Part shown: piece by piece, positions 21,785 to 34,184 of the stretch
Position numbering within the stretch: the first letter of the stretch is position 1
How the letters are laid out: each line of letters opens with the position of its first letter
Source of the DNA: Plantago ovata
Lineage: Eukaryota; Streptophyta; Magnoliopsida; Lamiales; Plantaginaceae
Assembly (NCBI GenBank): GCA_028274465.1
Contig: CM051457.1
Location: 35,142,160-35,206,159, forward strand
Length of the DNA: 64,000 nucleotides
Reading direction: 5' to 3'
The notes under the pieces: model-generated
Databases searched by the model: none
What the model was told of the DNA's origin: nothing
Seen by the model: the letters and a program-made list of their open reading frames with translations, nothing else
Translations under genes and position numbers: made by a program

Positions 21785-22467
21785 GTATGTTTCCGAGGAC
21801 CACGGTCAGCATCTAAGTGTCCGAAACACTTACTCATGTCGGACTCGGACCAAGCGAGACAATTAAATGTCAGAGTACCTCAAGAAAGTTGTCCGACACA
21901 CTTCTTGGTATCGGACTGGTCACGCGAGACGCCTTTGAGTCGGACTCTAAGGAGGATTTATACAAGTCAGTCGTAGTTCATATTACCGCTGGGTCTCGGA
22001 CCGTATATCGGACATCATGTCGGATACAAATACGCGACGAAACTAGAACATTCCAGGAAGCGTGAAATTACCTACTTAGCCTTGTGGAAACCCTAATTTG
22101 GTACGTGGGCCAGGCCCATTAAGCCAACTAATGGGCTTTCAGCCTTTGATATTCAATCGTGGCCTTACACTTGGCGCAATCTCAGGAGCTTTATCACCAT
22201 TTGGGAAACACTATAAATAGGGGACACCATTCACCCCTAAAGGTAATCAATATCTTACCATTCACCCCTAAAGGTAATCACTAGAGTGGCTTTCAACCCT
22301 CTAACCGTGAAGTCGATTATCCGGTTTGATCACTAGACAAACCGGAAAACCGTTACTAACCTCCCCCTCAAGTTATTTTCAGGACATTACTTGCAATGGA
22401 AGGAGGCTAAACTCAAGAGGATCGCACTAGAACGCATTAGAAGGACTTAATAATTTATCCATCAACA
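21785..22467 (+). repeat. 5' LTR of T, second part
   Basis: It resumes with the repeated GTATG (21785-21789) and ends ATCAACA, matching the 3' LTR. The TATA box CTATAAATAGG lies at 22211-22221; the 3' LTR copy has CTATAAATCGG. This copy has a local duplication of ACCATTCACCCCTAAAGG (about 22227 and 22258) that the 3' LTR lacks, where different sequence (TACTTTCATACTACATACAC) stands instead. Confidence 0.95.
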
Positions 22468-22469
22468 TT

Positions 22470-22487
22470 TGGCGCCGGCTGTGGGAA
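22470..22487 (+). other. Primer-binding site of T
   Basis: TGGCGCCGGCTGTGGGAA starts two bases after the LTR. TGGCGCC begins the tRNA-complementary primer sites of many plant gypsy elements; the remaining bases differ from the Asp-type site seen in A to D. Confidence 0.75.
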
Positions 22488-22533
22488 CCGATCAAAAGGT
22501 TACCATTTGTCCTACCAGCAAAAGTCCTAAAAA

Positions 22534-24590
22534 ATGGTTAATAGGAAGAGTACTAGAATCGCTCAAGCTGTGAGAAACCCTCAACCCACCCATCCTCGGG
22601 GCCGTCCCCCGTTAGGAGGAAGGGGAAGGGGAGGAGGAAGAGGAACCGCAGCTGCAAGGACACATAGAAATGATAATGTTGATATGGATATGATAGATGG
22701 AGCAAGTGCAAGTGTTACAATGAGGAATGAAGGATCTGGAAATCATAACCCAAATGCAAATGCAATCCCAGCAGGGAGTGGGCTTGGAGCTCTTCGAGTG
22801 CCTTCACAACCAGGACCACTCGTCCCCGTAGCACCAGCACCACAACCCATTGTCCCTCAAGAACCAGCTGCACTACAATTCACCTTGCCAAATGGACAAG
22901 TTGTGAGACCAAGAGACTATGGGATGGGAGAGGACAATTCGGGTTCTCCTCCTAACGATCCAAGGTTGCTTTGCACCGGATGATGTTGCAAAAATACAAC
23001 ACCAAGTAGTTCAGCAACAAGCACAAGGAAGAGCCAATCAGGGAGTGCAACCTAGAGAGGATGGAGCACAATCTCGAGCTAACTCTCGGCCGATACAAGA
23101 TCGAGTCGGACCTCCTCGTGTCCAGTCACGACTGGGTCCCCAAGGAGCTCCAGATGATTTGAGAGAGATAATAGACCGGAGGGTCAGAGCATCACAAGCC
23201 CAAGGAAATGAAAATATCCGTCAAACTCAAGTGGTTCAAACTCAAGTGGTGGCACAAACCCAGATGTTGCCGCAAACTCAGATGGTAACTCAAAACCAAG
23301 TGATTCCTTTGAACCAAATGATCACACAAACCTTGCCTGAAACCCGAGTGGAGAACCAAGTTGGTGGTCCAGTGGTACTCCCTACTCCGTTAGTAGGGAG
23401 CGATCCGCCGCCAACAGCGGCACTCACTTTGGGAGAAATGAGGGCTCAAGAAGCTGAACTAAAGGCACGAATAGAGGCTTTGACATCATCTGTGAAAGAG
23501 AAAGAGCAAGAGATAGACCAAGAGCCTAGTGCCTTATGTGAAGAAATCCGTAACCATCGAGGTAACACCGAAAGAGGATTCCCCTCGCTGGATACCTATG
23601 ATGGAACTACTTGCCCCACCAATTACCTGATTAAGTTTGGAACCAAAATGGATGCATATGGGCATGATTCCAAAACCAAAGCGTTAATTTTCCCTGCTAC
23701 TCTTTTTCGGGAGATGCAATGGTGTGGTGGACAGGTTTGGAGAATGGGTCCATCAAGAACTACAAACAACTCAGCTAGGAATTCACCAAAAGATTCGAGA
23801 AGGCAATTAGAAGGAGGAGAGGAGTAAAGTACTTGGCGGAGATAGTACAGAAGCCCAAAGAAGACTTAAGAACTTTTTTGGACAGATTCCATGAGGCATG
23901 TTGTCAGGTAGAAGATCACACCATAAAAGAGAGAAAGGAATACCTTTATGGAAATACTTCCAATGAGGAGTTCAGAAAACAACTTTCATATTCTCGAACA
24001 GAGAATTACAAAGAGCTCGAACAATTTTGCCAGGACATTTTGAGGGCTGAAGAATTTCAGAAGACGGTCCAAGTAAGAACGAACTCTTCTAGAGAAAGGG
24101 AAAAAGATCACCAGAAAATAGAAAGAGACAATCAGAAACAAGCTCAGAATCACAATCACTCTAAGGGAAAGAAACCGGAGCAAAGACACAACTTACTCAA
24201 AGGGAGTATCCATAGGAGTGAATTCAGGGATCAGAAAACTCCCCCGAGAGGAGGACCACCTACAAGGTACGACAAATATACTGATCTTAATAGGCCAAGA
24301 TCCGACATCTTGCATACTATTATGACTAGGAATATTGATATTGAATGGCCTCCTCCCATCCAAGAGACAAGGAGGAATAAGTAATCTGATAAATTTTGCA
24401 AGTTCCACAAAGGAAAGGGTCACACAACGGAAGATTGTTTCACTCTAAAAACCGAAATTGAGACCTTAGTTCGCAGAGGACAGCTTGCAAACTATGTTGC
24501 AAAAGATGAACCGCCGAGGTATGAGAGGACAGAGGCAAAAAGAGGTGAGGCTTCGGTACCTCCTCCACCTCCCACCCAAGTAGGATGGAA
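22534..24590 (+). pseudogene. T gag, broken
   Basis: Start MVNRKSTRIAQAVRNPQP at 22534, then a Gly/Arg-rich basic segment and a Pro-rich segment. The frame shifts near 22960 and continues with a Gln-rich repetitive segment (QTQVV, QTQML, QTQMV units, about 23215-23330) and a coiled-coil-like Glu/Lys stretch. The gag core starts at FPSLDTYDGT (about 23580). Near 23705 the frame shifts again: GDAMVWWTGLENGSI is followed by an in-frame TAG at about 23783. The C-terminal part (23833-24381) is basic and ends in TAA. In the same frame CKFHKGKGHTTEDC (about 24397) is the zinc-binding motif typical of Tat gag. Confidence 0.8.
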
Positions 24591-25400
24591 AGATCAAGAA
24601 GATCATGACCAAGACTTTGAGAACTTGCCGGTGAATGGCAGAATTTTTGCCCTCACCATAGCGGGAGGACCGGCCGGAGGAGACTCAAGAAGTGCGAGGG
24701 ACAAAACGGCTAGGGACCTTCTAGAGTACAACTCGAAGTACGGGGAAGTCTCTTCCCCAGGATCAAACATCATATCTTTTGACGATAGTGAGCTACCACT
24801 GAGAAGTGCTGGAATGGGAGGTATTCATGACCCTTGTGTTCCTTTGGTTGTTGCTCTTGACATTGCGAAGTTCACCATCGGACGAGTTCTAGTGGATACG
24901 GGGAGTTCCGCCAACCTAATATTCACTGGAACTTTGAAAAGAATGGGAATAAATCCACGCAAAGAAGGAATCAGAGAAGTTGCAAGCACACTCGTCGGCT
25001 TCGGAGGACAACCGATCATTTCGATGGGGAGCCTGACCTTGCAGGTATCAATGGGAAAAAAACCCCAGAGAATCACCAAGAATGTTCCCTTCGTAGTGGT
25101 CGACATGCCTTTTGACTATTTCGTGGTATTGGGAAGACCGGCGTTGTCTCAATTCAAGGCGGTGGTGTCGACTGTTCATAACAGGATGAAGTTCCCACAA
25201 AGAGAGGAATTGGTCAAGAGATAGGAAACATTCAAGAAGCTTGGGCATGCTATAGCCTCTCAGCAAAGGCTGTCTCAAGTCCCCACACAAGAAGAGAAGA
25301 TGCAACAGGGAGTGGCCAACCTATGGAAACTTTCTTTTCAGTACGTCACTCAAAAAGAAAATCCAAGAAGCCAAGCCCCATTCAAAGAAGAAGAAAAGCC
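24591..25400 (+). pseudogene. T aspartic protease, with linker
   Basis: Protease cuts the polyprotein. The frame is open from the stop at 24384 to 25224. The catalytic motif is VLVDTGSSANLIF (about 24889-24927), with the flap region STLVGFGGQPI and the LGRPAL motif (about 25129) expected of retroviral-type pepsin folds. The frame ends with TAG at 25222-25224; homologous linker sequence continues in frame (Gln/Lys-rich) before shifting frame near 25390. Apart from that stop, the protease domain looks complete. Confidence 0.85.
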
Positions 25401-26560
25401 TTGCAGAGGAAACCAAAAGAACAGTTGATAGGAGAAGTTAAAGAACTTGAAGACTACAAAGTCATACCTCCAATCTCTCCAACTCCCAAAAAGAAGAAAT
25501 TCTTTGAAGAAAATAAGATAGAAGCGAAAGAGACTTTGAAAGAAATCCAAGTGGTAGAAGGAAGTACCAAAAAGGTTACCAAGATTGGGACAGAAATGAC
25601 CTTGGAGGTTGAGATGAAACTCATTGAGTGTCTCAAGAGGAACAATGATATCTTTGCGTGGAGTACTGAAGATTTCAAAGGAATTGATCCAAGGATTGCA
25701 GTTCACCATCTGAACGTTGATCCGTTCATCACTCATATTCGAGAAAAGCGAAGAGACTTCAGTGTAGAGGACAATGCCATCATTGAGGCAGAAGTGCAAA
25801 GATTGCTTAAGGCCGGTCATATAAGAGAAGTAAGATACTCTGATTGGGTCTGCAATGTAGTCCTTGTGGAGAAAGGACCTGGCAAATGGAGGATGTGCAA
25901 CAATTTCACAAAACTCAACAAGTATTGCCCGAAGGATCCTTACCCACTCCCACGGATCGACCAGTTGGTTGATTCCACCGCGGGATTGCGCTCTATTGAG
26001 TTTCATGGATGCATACCAGGGGTTCTACCAAGTAAAAATGGCCAAAGAAGATGTTCCAAAAACAGCCTTTTTTGCAAATGGAAATGTGTATTGCTTCAAT
26101 GTGATGCCTTTTGGCCTCAAAAATGCTGGAACAACCTACCAAAGGTTGGTTAACAAAATGTTCAAAGAAGAGCTTGGAAAGACAATGGAAGTATACGTTG
26201 ATGACATGCTGGTGAAAAGCAAGACAGACGATCAACACATTGCTCATTTGGACAGATGTTTTTCCATCTTGAGGAAGTACGGAATGAAGTTGAACCCCGC
26301 CAAATGCACATTTGGAGTCAAAGGAGGAAAATTATTGGGTTACATGGTAACTGAGAGAGGCATTGAGGCAAATCCGGAAAAAATCAAAGCTATTCTTGAG
26401 CTCCCACAACCTAAGACACTAAATGAAGTCAAAAAATTGGTAGGAAAATCAATTTCCTTGAGTCGATTCATTTCGAGGTCAGCTGAAAAGAATCTCCCCT
26501 TCTTCAAAGTGCTGAGGAACAGTAGTCAACTTGATGACGCCGCCTTTGCTCTCCAAACCG
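25323..26560 (+). pseudogene. T reverse transcriptase, broken
   Basis: RT copies element RNA to DNA. The first frame (25323-25985) has FAWSTEDFKGIDPRIAVHHL, then GKWRMCNNFTKLNKYCPKD and PLPRIDQLVD, in the style of Tat elements. A frameshift at about 25990 leads to the frame with LSFMDAYQGFYQV (first catalytic Asp) and PFGLKNAGTTYQRLVN. The catalytic YVDD box is intact in VYVDDMLVKS (about 26194). The thumb region ends ILELPQPKTLNEVKKL. At about 26525 part of the connection to RNase H (the usual WTEECQ-like motif) is missing and the frame shifts again. Confidence 0.85.
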
Positions 26561-26781
26561 CAAGATGGTGAATCCTTATATCTCTACTTAGCAGCGGTTC
26601 CAGAAGCCATCGGCTCCGTGCTAGTGAGGATTGAAGGAAATGATCACTTGCCAATTTACTATTTGAGTAAGGCGTTGAGTGGAGCAGAGACTCGTTACTT
26701 GGATATCGAAAGGTTAGCTTTTGCCTTGGTTTATACAGCAAGAAGACTTAAGCCATATTTTGGATCTCACAAGGTGGTTGT
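26531..26781 (+). pseudogene. T RNase H, N-terminal part
   Basis: The frame reads PPLLSKPQDGESLYLYLAAV, then YYLSKALSGAETRYLDIER and ARRLKPYFGSHKVVV, the RT-linked RNase H domain. It is cut at codon GTT-GT by element B; the five bases GTTGT (26777-26781) recur at 51104-51108 as the TSD. Joining the two sides restores one continuous frame, so the gene was still in frame here when B inserted. Confidence 0.85.
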
Positions 26782-27546
26782 TGATGAACGAGATTGTCAG
26801 ACTCAATTAATCAAATAAATTTGTTTTTAGCCAAAGGCAGTTCACAACTACAACGAAAACCAAGGTACGTAGTGTAGAAGTAAAATAACCTCGAGTGTCG
26901 ATCTCTAAGGACTATAACTAGCTTTATCTAATTTAACTTAAACTATAAACTCAACAAATGACTTAGCACAGATTTTCTTATTAATAATAATGGAAGTTGG
27001 CGATAGTATGATCATTCAAAGCATCAGATTAATAATCATGCATGAAGTACTTGAACGTTTGCATAGAAATCTAAGATCATGAAGTGTCCAATGTGTTCCG
27101 TTCAATTCAACACTACGAAGATAGATGGCTTAGATAGATCAAAGAAATAAAGCAATAAGTCAAGTCTAAATCGCGTTACAGCCACTCATGCATAATTAAG
27201 AACCCTAGATAAGAAATCACATACTATCACCAACGATAGATTTAGCTACTCATAGATAAATTGCAATCAACAAGAATCAAAGCAAGATTGAATGAAAGCA
27301 TGTTGAAAGAAATAAATAAAAGTAGAAAAATCGTGAGATACAATGTTACCAACGAAGGTTGTCAATCTCCGAAGAATTGCTAACTCACAAGCAAGAATTG
27401 ATAAACAACGAGGTCCAATAGCTATGCTTAATCCTCCAAATTGATAAGAAAAAGAGTCTCATATGCTAAGAATTCCCAGAACAGGCTATGGAGAATTTGT
27501 CTCTCAAAATAATGTGAAAATGTATGAAAAACGTAGAGAATGGGCA

Positions 27547-27647
<101 letters not shown>

Positions 27648-27661
27648 CTGTCGGAAACGCA

Positions 27662-27702
27662 CGGGGCGAACCGCCCCAGACGCCGGGCGATTCGCCTGGG
27701 AC
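27662..27702 (-). repeat. GC palindrome array, B 3' LTR, two modules
   Basis: GGGGCGAACCGCCCC and GGGCGATTCGCCTGGG. The two middle repeats of the 5' LTR are gone; the breakpoints lie in the similar module sequence. Confidence 0.9.
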
Positions 27703-28533
27703 ACCTAGATCAATTTCAGCGAGATTTTAGTCTTCTTTTCCTTTTCGGACTCGGATTTTGCCTTCTAGTGACCTTTAAGCCTTGAAACTCGTCCCCTAGG
27801 CCTCAAATCTCATCCGGAACCTTCTAGATACTCCACGAATGTCCTCGAAACACCGAAACCTCATCCACTTCATCAATATTGCCCATAAAAACACGTTTTT
27901 CACCTAAAACCTGAAAAATGCAAAGAAAAGGGAAACGTGACACTATTCTAATAAAATGCACTAAATTTTAAGCTAAATTAACCTAGAGGATAGCTAAATT
28001 GGTGAAAAAGACTCGAATGAAAGTGTAAAATACACGTTCATCAAACTCCCCAAACCGAACCTTTGCTTGTCCTCAAGCAACTAAGCTAGACTCCAATGCA
28101 AAAAACCAATGCAACACACAAAATGGAGTCTCATGCCAAATGAAATGAACTAATCTATTGAGTCAATCAAAAATTTATGAACAATGACCATACAAATCAT
28201 AACATGGATATTGATTGAAGAATGGCTCGATTGACTCATACACATTCACATATGCACTATGTTAAACAAGATAGTCTCTCGTAACATTCTCTACATGGTC
28301 CTAGTCACTGACGACGTAATGAAACATGTTAAAATACGAATGGTTGTCCCGTGCCTATGAAACTGAGGACTTACTACTGTTCACCAAGTTAAGACTCTTC
28401 ATCAAAGAGGTCTAACCAATACTGGCTCTCATCAAACGAAGGAGGGTTCCCTAAAAGTTAACACTCCCCTATTCTACTCATCTCTCAAGCAAAGTCATAA
28501 ACTAATCACCACAACCTGAATGGCAGGACGAGG

Positions 28534-29732
28534 TGATGAACTGGAATTTGTCAGATTCTAATTGATCAAATAAATTTGTATTTAGCCAAAGGCAATTCAC
28601 AACTACCACGAAAACCGTAGTGTAGCAGTAGAATAACCTCGAGTGTCGATCTCTAAGGACTATAACTAGCTTTATCTAATCTAACTTAAGAATATAAATC
28701 AACAGACGACTTAGCAAAGGTTTTTCTTAACAGATAATGGAGATTGGTGATAGTATGGTCATTCAAAGCATAGCAGGTTAATAATCATGCATAAATTCCC
28801 CGGTTTTGCATAGAGATCTTTGATCAATGAATTGTCCAATTGTGTTCCGTAATTATTCAACACTACGAAGATAGAGATTTAGATAGATCAAAGAAGTAAA
28901 GCAATAACTCTAGGTATAATGCGCGATATAGCCATTAGCATAATTATTAACCCTTCGCTAAGAAATCACATACTATCACCAACGAGAAGTTTAGCTACTC
29001 ATAGATGTCATGCAATCAACATAAATCATACCACGAATGAATGAAAACATGATGAAAGATATATAAATATAAATAGAGAAACTGTAAGATACAATGTTAC
29101 CAAAGGTTGTCAATCTCCGAAGAATCGCGATCTTACAAGCTCCAAACTGCTAAGAAAAAGTATCTCCTAAGCTAAGAACCCCCAGAACAGGCTTTGGAGA
29201 ATTCCTACCTAAAACTACTGAGAAAGGTGAGAGAAAAGGTTTGAGAAAGTATGAAAAACGGAGAAAACTGAGCAACTATATATAGGTATTCGGGAGGTGT
29301 GGGGCGAAGGGCCCCACACACCGGGCGATTCGCCTGGTGTGGGGCAATTCGCCCCACGTCCCGGGCGACTCGCCCGGGAGACTTTTTCGGCCCTTTACGC
29401 GTTTTCGACGCGTTTTTGGATATCTTCTCCTTTTCGGACTCGGTTTTTGCCTTCTAGTGACCTTTTAGCCTTCAGACTCGACCCCTAGACTTTAAATCCT
29501 ATCCGGAATCTTTCAGATACTCCAATTAGGCCTTCGGAACACCAATTCCTTGTCTACTTCAATATAATTGCCCGGAAAACCTCGTTTTTCACTCAAAACC
29601 TGTAAAATAGAAACTAACGGGAAACGTGACACTATTCTAATAAAATCCACTAAAATATAACTAAATTAACATAGAGGATAGCTAAAATAGGTGAAAAAGA
29701 CTCAAATGAAAGTGTAAAATACGCATTCATCA
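28534..29732 (-). mobile_element. Solo LTR E of the same family, inside B
   Basis: 1199 bp from TGATGAAC to GCATTCATCA, flanked by perfect TSD CGAGG (28529-28533 and 29733-29737). The surrounding sequence, GGACGAGG-GTGGTCTAGA, is continuous in A, C and D. No internal region is left. A GC array with four modules lies at 29299-29379 beside a TATA box (CTATATATAGG). Confidence 0.93.
29299..29379 (-). repeat. GC palindrome array, solo LTR E, four modules
   Basis: GTGGGGCGAAGGGCCCCAC, CGGGCGATTCGCCTGG, GTGGGGCAATTCGCCCCAC and CCGGGCGACTCGCCCGG. Confidence 0.9.
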
Positions 29733-30020
29733 CGAGGGTGGTCTAGAACAGATGACACTCAAACAAACAAAAGACAAACTTTACAACTCGATTACGAACA
29801 TTACATGAATTGAAAAACAAGACAAACACTTTGCTAAACTGCTTTTTGGCTTTCTTTGGACCCTTCTTTGCTTTTTTGGGGTCTCTTGTTTTCTTTTTTT
29901 GTTTTCTAGATTTTTTCTTTTTCCTGGAATTTTTTCTCCTTTTTTTTCGATTTTTTTTTTATATAGCCAGCAGTAGCACAACGAAAAAGAAATTACAATA
30001 ACTCACAAACGAACTCCCCA

Positions 30021-30042
30021 AACCTATTCGAAAGAATAGGTT
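30021..30042 (-). repeat. Conserved hairpin 1 of element B
   Basis: AACCTATTC-GAAA-GAATAGGTT, 9-bp stem. Confidence 0.9.
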
Positions 30043-30138
30043 GAAGCACAAACTTTACGAAAAAGGAAAACAAACTCACAACACTCAAAAATTGAAAAAC
30101 AAGTCTAATGATAGCGTAACGGTATAACCCCCTCCCCA

Positions 30139-30160
30139 AACCTATTCGTTAGAATAGGTT
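30139..30160 (-). repeat. Conserved hairpin 2 of element B
   Basis: AACCTATTC-GTTA-GAATAGGTT: the same stem with a changed loop, 118 bases from hairpin 1. Confidence 0.9.
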
Positions 30161-30934
30161 TCAAACAAAGGATCACACAATCTCACACTACCTCCTTCCT
30201 AGGCATTTAGCAATCTCAAAGCAAGGTGAAGACTTGTTGCCTCTTAGGTACATAATTACACGGGAAAACAACCACAAGACTCTAAAATGCATCATCCTAT
30301 TATAAAGGCCTTCGTGAACCGCAGTAGAGAAAACACCACTAAGTGATGTCAAGACTACCAAGCTTAACTAAGTGCATATATAAATGTGACAAGCCAAGCG
30401 AGAAAAACCTCAAACAAATTCATAGAGATGAAACGCATGGTCAAAGGTCATAACTAGTTAATCTACACAATAAAAAAGTTCAAAACATTTGGCAATAAAC
30501 TCCACACAAAAATATGCAAAACTATACTAGGATGAATGTAGCGTATGCAACTAAATACTAAGAAAGCGGTAAACGTGCAAATGCAAACAAAATACAAGAT
30601 ACCATACTCAACATCATAAAGCCAAACAATACTTAACATCATGGTTCACATCCCATCCCCCTCATGAAACTCAAGCTAGCCCCTAGCAAAAGAGAATGAG
30701 TTAAATAAAAAGTGATACTAGATGTTACCGAATGGTTTGGCCTCGGTCGGCTGAGTATACAAGAATGGACTTGTGAAAAGACTAATTATTAGGATCGTAA
30801 TCCCCATAATAGTCCCTCCACATGTCAGACAGGAGATCATTGGACTGCTGTAGAGCCTCCTGTTGTTGACGGATGAGCTGTTGCTGCTCCCACATTATCT
30901 CTCTCTCATTCCGGCGATGCTCCTCAGCTATTTC

Positions 30935-32144
30935 TCAATCGCGGTTGCGTTGGGCAATGTGTCCATCAAGATTATGTTGCAACCCTTGGACAGAAGTGGT
31001 CAAGGTTGCAACACTAGCATCAACTCTAACGAAACGGTCATCGAGGTAGGCCCGAAAATCAGAGAAGTCAATACCTCTAGACCCATGTGGTGCTCGAGGC
31101 GGTGCATGTAGCGGTCTACGGACAGAAGGAATATCAGGAATAGGAACTCGGCCAGCTCCATCATCAATTTCCATAGCATCCTCATCCTCCTCCTCATCAT
31201 TATCATCATCAGAATCACTCTGTTGGAGGGACGCTTCAACATCAGCAGCAGCAGCCGTGGGGTTCTTCATACGATACCTATTCAGTTGCACATCAATTGT
31301 TGAAGGGGAAAGAGCAGCGACCTCAGAATCCCCCTCAACAATGTCCTCAACCCCATGATATTTGCAATATTGTGTGATGAAACTCAGAAAAATGAAGGGC
31401 TTCTTCTTCTTCTCCCAATGACGCTCATATTTCTTCATACATGATCTGTCTGATGTCTATACGATGCTTGCCCAACAAGCAGTAGAGGAGCTCAGCACAG
31501 TTCGGATGAATCCATGTGTCATTCATCCTAGGGATCAGGTTGAAAATACAAAATTTCATAACCACCTTAGCCTCAAGACTAAGGTCACTCTGATGGATCC
31601 GTCCAGGTAGTGCCCCGGTTTCTGGAAACACATATTCCCTGTTGCAAATCACATCTGTGATGTCACTTCCAATCCCCCTAGTAGCCCTTGAATACACATA
31701 GGAATGGTCACTTCCGGTGAACTCCCGTTCCCCCAAATGGATAAAATCAGAAATTGAGGCCGGAGTCCATGGCACGATTACGCCTCTAACAAGTACCCCC
31801 TCCTTCTCTTCAAGATCCGTATAGCCAACATAAAACTCATGGAGGAGGCTCTTATCATACCTCTTGAATCGGTTGGAAGTAAACCAACCCCAATTCCTCT
31901 TCCTAGCCAAACGAGAGAGCACCTTGAACCCTGGTCGGTTAGCATGGCCGTCTGGAATTTCGATCCTTCTATCCGGAATGGTCAATCGTCCACCTCGAGC
32001 AAGCTCTGCTTGGAGCCTCAAACGGACGTCAATCGCAGCAAGTGACAACTCAAATAACTCATGGGAAGGTTGGGAGCTTGAAGCTGCCCCCTTGCCCTTC
32101 TTGCTCTTAAACGAGCCAGCTTTCTTCTTGTCACGTGGTGGCAT
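30935..32144 (-). pseudogene. Extra ORF of element B (Athila-associated plant transposon protein), one frameshift
   Basis: Start MPPRDKKKAGSFKSKKGKG at 32144, a basic N-terminus. The middle (WTPASISDFIHLGEREF, LPGRIHQSDLSLEAKVVMKF, LLYCLLGKHRIDIRQI) resembles the 'putative plant transposon protein' domain found as an additional ORF in Athila-type elements. The frame breaks at 31425 (EEI stop) and continues in the next frame from 31438 (KKYERHWEKKKKPF), with a very acidic stretch (SDSDDDNDEEEDEDAMEIDD) and a coiled-coil-like C-terminus. Total about 405 residues. No signal peptide or membrane segment supports an envelope role. A much-diverged homologue lies in D; C has lost it. Confidence 0.6.
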
Positions 32145-32918
32145 GGTACCTACAAGCAGCAATTAGTATCTTGTATGACATAAAACAGATTCATGCATAT
32201 GCAAATGCAAGAGTGATAACATCAACAATCGTACTCCTCAAAACCTCCATGTCTAATCTAGCCACTTCTAGAACTAAAATGCAACACACCAACATATCTT
32301 AGACATGTAACATATCATATTAAGCTCTTGCTAGACAACAAATAGCCTTAAATCATAAGGCTCAAATCATACCATAGTAGCAAAAAATCTAGCATCAAAA
32401 ATCCTCAAACTCATCAATCATGCGTTCTACCATCATGTCCATCATTATCATATCAATAAGCACACCTATAGACATGGAATGAAAGGAAAAGAAACAATGC
32501 ACCTTAAGACATAGACATCTAGTAGGCAAAATTCTCAAACCAACAAACCAAGCATAATTGAACATGCAATTGATAGTGAATAACGTTTCTACTCACACAA
32601 ACAATCAACCCATACATCATATAAGCTCAATTGAAGCATAAATCAAAAAAACCCCAAATTTGAAAAATTAGGGTTCATGTGAAGTCACCTCAGATCCGAA
32701 GAATGAATGAACTAGGATGAAATTTGTTCGGATGGACAGAAAGAGCACGTAATGGGCTTCGATTGAAGCTAAAGAACACAAAATTTGATGGAGAATTGAA
32801 GATTTTATGAAAGATTGAAGATTTTTTGAGTTTTTGGGTGTTTTAGAGTAAGAGAGGTGAAAAAGATGAGAGAATGAGGATTTAGGGGAGAAATCCCGTT
32901 TTTTACATTGTCTGAGGA

Positions 32919-33120
32919 CGGGGGGCGATTCGCCCCATGTGTGGGGCGATTCGCCCCCATTGCCAGAGAGCTTCACGCTCTCTGGCGGTGTGGGGCGAAT
33001 CGCCCCATATGTGGGTGAATCGTCCCCCACAGCTAGAGAGCCTGAAATCTCCCCCACAGCTAGAGAGCCTGAAGCTCTCTGGCGATGTGGAGCGATTCGC
33101 CCCCCACCTCCAGAGGTGGG
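32919..33120 (-). repeat. GC palindrome array inside element B
   Basis: About 200 bp with GGGGGCGATTCGCCCC, TGTGGGGCGATTCGCCCCCA, GTGGGGCGAATCGCCCCA, GTGGAGCGATTCGCCCCC and the longer palindromes CCAGAGAGCTTCACGCTCTCTGG-like (written here only in part: AGAGAGC...GCTCTCT), plus a duplicated CCCACAGCTAGAGAGCCTGA. This is the longest array in the window. Confidence 0.88.
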
Positions 33121-33306
33121 GAGACGAAATTTTTCGAAAAAACTCAGTTTTTATCCCCGAAAATCATTTCCCTCATAAAAAACACTCGAAAAATTCACTC
33201 AAACATAAACATAAGCACAAAACATCACATAAACGAACAAATTCACATAAATAAAGGCAAATTGTTATATGTATGAATGCATGCAATGCAATGAAGCGAT
33301 AAAAAC

Positions 33307-33324
33307 TCCGGGTTGCCTCCCGGA
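33307..33324 (-). repeat. TCCGGG-AGGCAA-CCCGGA hairpin, element B
   Basis: On the sense strand a 6-bp stem and 6-nt loop follow the end of the protease frame, preceded by AACAATGGCGCTA. The same motif is at 36846-36863 (C) and 42512-42529 (D). The string GGGAGGCAACCC occurs after pol in many Athila-like elements (established in the family, from memory). Confidence 0.8.
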
Positions 33325-33367
33325 TAGCGCCATTGTTTATAGTCTTTGACTCGACTTCTTCTTGCTC

Positions 33368-34184
33368 TTAGTTCTTCTTTTTTAGGGTACTAGACTTCCC
33401 CTTCATGGATCTTTTCCTCATGCCACGAACTTGTGAATGAGAATGAACATAGACAGCAAGACCAAAGTAGTTAATTGTGTGAGAAGCATTGAAGTGAATA
33501 TTTGGATCAGATATCACTCGCAACACATGTTGCTTGCCATCCACCTCAATGGTGCAAGTTCTTTGGTAGATGTCTATCACGGAGAGTAGCTTAGTCAAGA
33601 ACGTTCACTCCAAGAGAACAACATCCCCCATCACAGGTGTAGACGCCAACATAACTACAAAGTTGGTGTACACAGAAGCTTCACCAATCTTAACCAATAC
33701 GTTCTTCACAACGCCTTCGGGTCTCACAAAGGATCCATCCGTCAATTGCACAATAGCCTTATGATCAGATAGTTTTCCAAGGCCACTCTTCTCAAACACA
33801 TTCATTGGGAGCACATTGGATTAAGATCCCGTATCTAGTGTAGCACGAACATCTTCAAGTTCACCAATCCCAATCTTAACATCGAAACTCTCAGGAATTG
33901 GCTCGGGATCCTCTTGCTCCTCATCACTCGCATCAAAACCAAAGTCCTTCTCTTCTTCCTTGACTAGTGGAGGTTCTCCATCCTTGCAACACTCACAATT
34001 AGCACCTTTCTTGATAGTGATCTCAACAGGAAGATCACCTACTAAAGTAATACACATCGATTTCTCAGTAGTGCTAGGTAATTTCCCATGCTCCCTACTC
34101 GCTCCACGGTCAATCAACTCTTGCATCTTTTGATGGGCAAGCCTAGTGCTCTCTTCCAAACGATCCAGCCTCGCCCTAGTCTTC
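33368..34184 (-). pseudogene. B gag C-terminus and aspartic protease
   Basis: After element C the gag frame continues LEESTRLAHQKMQELIDRG, then CECC and an acidic linker. The protease has ATLDTGS (catalytic Asp-Thr-Gly), IVQLTDGSFVRPEGVVKNVL, VYTNFVV and TFLTKL. A stop follows directly after DTGS (about 33822) and a second replaces a codon before TFLTKL (about 33605), so this copy cannot make protease. The frame ends in a Lys-rich tail. The TSD of C (TCTTC) is at 34180-34184. Confidence 0.85.

Larger units (their letters stand above)
28044..30930 (-). other. Conserved 3' region of element B, interrupted by solo LTR E
   Basis: Non-coding. It holds the polypurine tract GGTTTGGGGAGTT next to the 3' LTR, the purine tract at about 29848-29970, hairpins at 30021-30042 and 30139-30160, and a stretch ending around 30580 with AAGAAAGCGGTAAACG. 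It is homologous to regions in A, C and D. Confidence 0.8.
32163..33366 (-). other. Non-coding interval of B between protease and extra ORF
   Basis: In sense order: TCCGGG hairpin (33324-33307), GC palindrome array (33120-32919), then an AT-rich leader before the extra ORF. RT to integrase would be expected before the hairpin but is absent. Confidence 0.7.

Noticed and set aside
30935..32144. The extra ORF of B as a viral envelope gene
   Set aside because: No signal peptide, membrane span or furin-like site is visible; it looks like a basic and acidic soluble protein.
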